DNA of 64,000 nucleotides. Origin: Colwellia sp. Arc7-635 (GTDB taxonomy: Bacteria > Pseudomonadota > Gammaproteobacteria > Enterobacterales > Alteromonadaceae). Location of the stretch: NCBI RefSeq assembly GCF_003971255.1, contig NZ_CP034660.1, positions 2,604,001 through 2,668,000 of the forward strand, in the 5' to 3' direction. The notes beneath the pieces are model-generated. The model was not told the origin of the DNA. It did not search any database and worked only from the letters and a program-made list of their open reading frames with translations. Shown here in pieces: positions 63,804 through 64,000 of this stretch (its first letter is position 1; each line of letters starts with the position of its first letter). The translations under genes were made by a program, and so were the position numbers.

Positions 63804-64000
63804 ATGTCAAGCACAGCTACTCTCGAAAACAAAAATCTAGAAAACAATCTGCAATGGTCATTACTTTTATTACGTGTCGGTGTGTTTATCGTTATGTTTT
63901 TCTGGACACTAGATAAGTTTGTTAACCCTGGTCATAGTATTAGAATTTTCGAACATTTTTATAATATCAGTGGCTTTAGTGAAATGATTGCTTATGTCTT
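63804..64000 (+). CDS. Membrane protein, N-terminal part, possibly DoxX-like
   Basis: Open frame of 65 codons running off the right edge. Ribosome site AGGA about seven bases before the ATG. After about 17 polar residues a hydrophobic segment follows (WSLLLLRVGVFIVMFFWTLD), then FVNPGHSIRIFEHFYNISG. The LLRVG start and the short loop resemble DoxX-type or related small membrane proteins, but too little is present to be sure. Confidence 0.65.
   Translation, partial: MSSTATLENKNLENNLQWSLLLLRVGVFIVMFFWTLDKFVNPGHSIRIFEHFYNISGFSEMIAYV

Overview
The window is a stretch of AT-rich gammaproteobacterial chromosome that reads throughout like a marine, cold-living Alteromonadales member close to Colwellia. 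Three things point there: the gene order matches Shewanella/Vibrio/E. coli core blocks; the homodimeric and monomeric NADP-isocitrate dehydrogenases lie in tandem, an arrangement described for the psychrophile Colwellia maris (formerly Vibrio sp. ABE-1); and there are two large TonB-dependent receptors plus a short interspersed repeat. It is mostly chromosomal backbone. I see no prophage, transposase, CRISPR array, rRNA or tRNA gene.

Layout. 1-2.9 kb: end of a urease operon (ureC 3' part, ureE, ureF, ureG), then a small His-containing membrane peptide and a periplasmic solute-binding protein. 4.6-11.0 kb (minus): ftsK-lolA-rarA-crcB-serS, a tight operon. 11.1-12.8 kb: lrp and ald, divergent. 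13-19.3 kb: trxB-aat, bpt, infA, then clpA/clpS (minus) and cspD. Thus aat, bpt, clpS and clpA, the bacterial N-degron pathway, lie within 5 kb, but clpA carries a one-base frameshift near its 3' end. 19.4-23.2 kb: icd and the monomeric icd2 (minus). 23.4-29.5 kb: rluE-nudJ-mnmA-hflD-purB, roxA and a GNAT gene. 29.6-39.6 kb: a DUF4826-like gene, an amino-acid dehydrogenase, ydiJ, ppsA, ppsR and a DAHP synthase.

The most interesting part is 39.7-56.4 kb, a locus for scavenging and breaking down nucleosides or nucleotides. It holds two TonB-dependent receptors, a secreted endonuclease/exonuclease/phosphatase-fold protein, a secreted alkaline phosphatase, a concentrative nucleoside transporter, cdd, deoA, deoB, deoC, udk and tdk, and a TetR-family regulator closely resembling RutR. 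Three intergenic regions inside the locus carry copies of a TGACCA-N2-TGGTCA palindrome (two full, one with a degenerate half). This matches the known RutR operator, so I infer a local RutR-type regulon that covers uptake and catabolism although no rut operon is present.

56.5-64 kb: a second copy of a 208-bp interspersed repeat (first copy at 4.3 kb; 7 differences), a metC-like gene, polB and dinG diverging around a perfect LexA box, a VOC-family protein, and the start of a membrane protein gene cut by the window edge.
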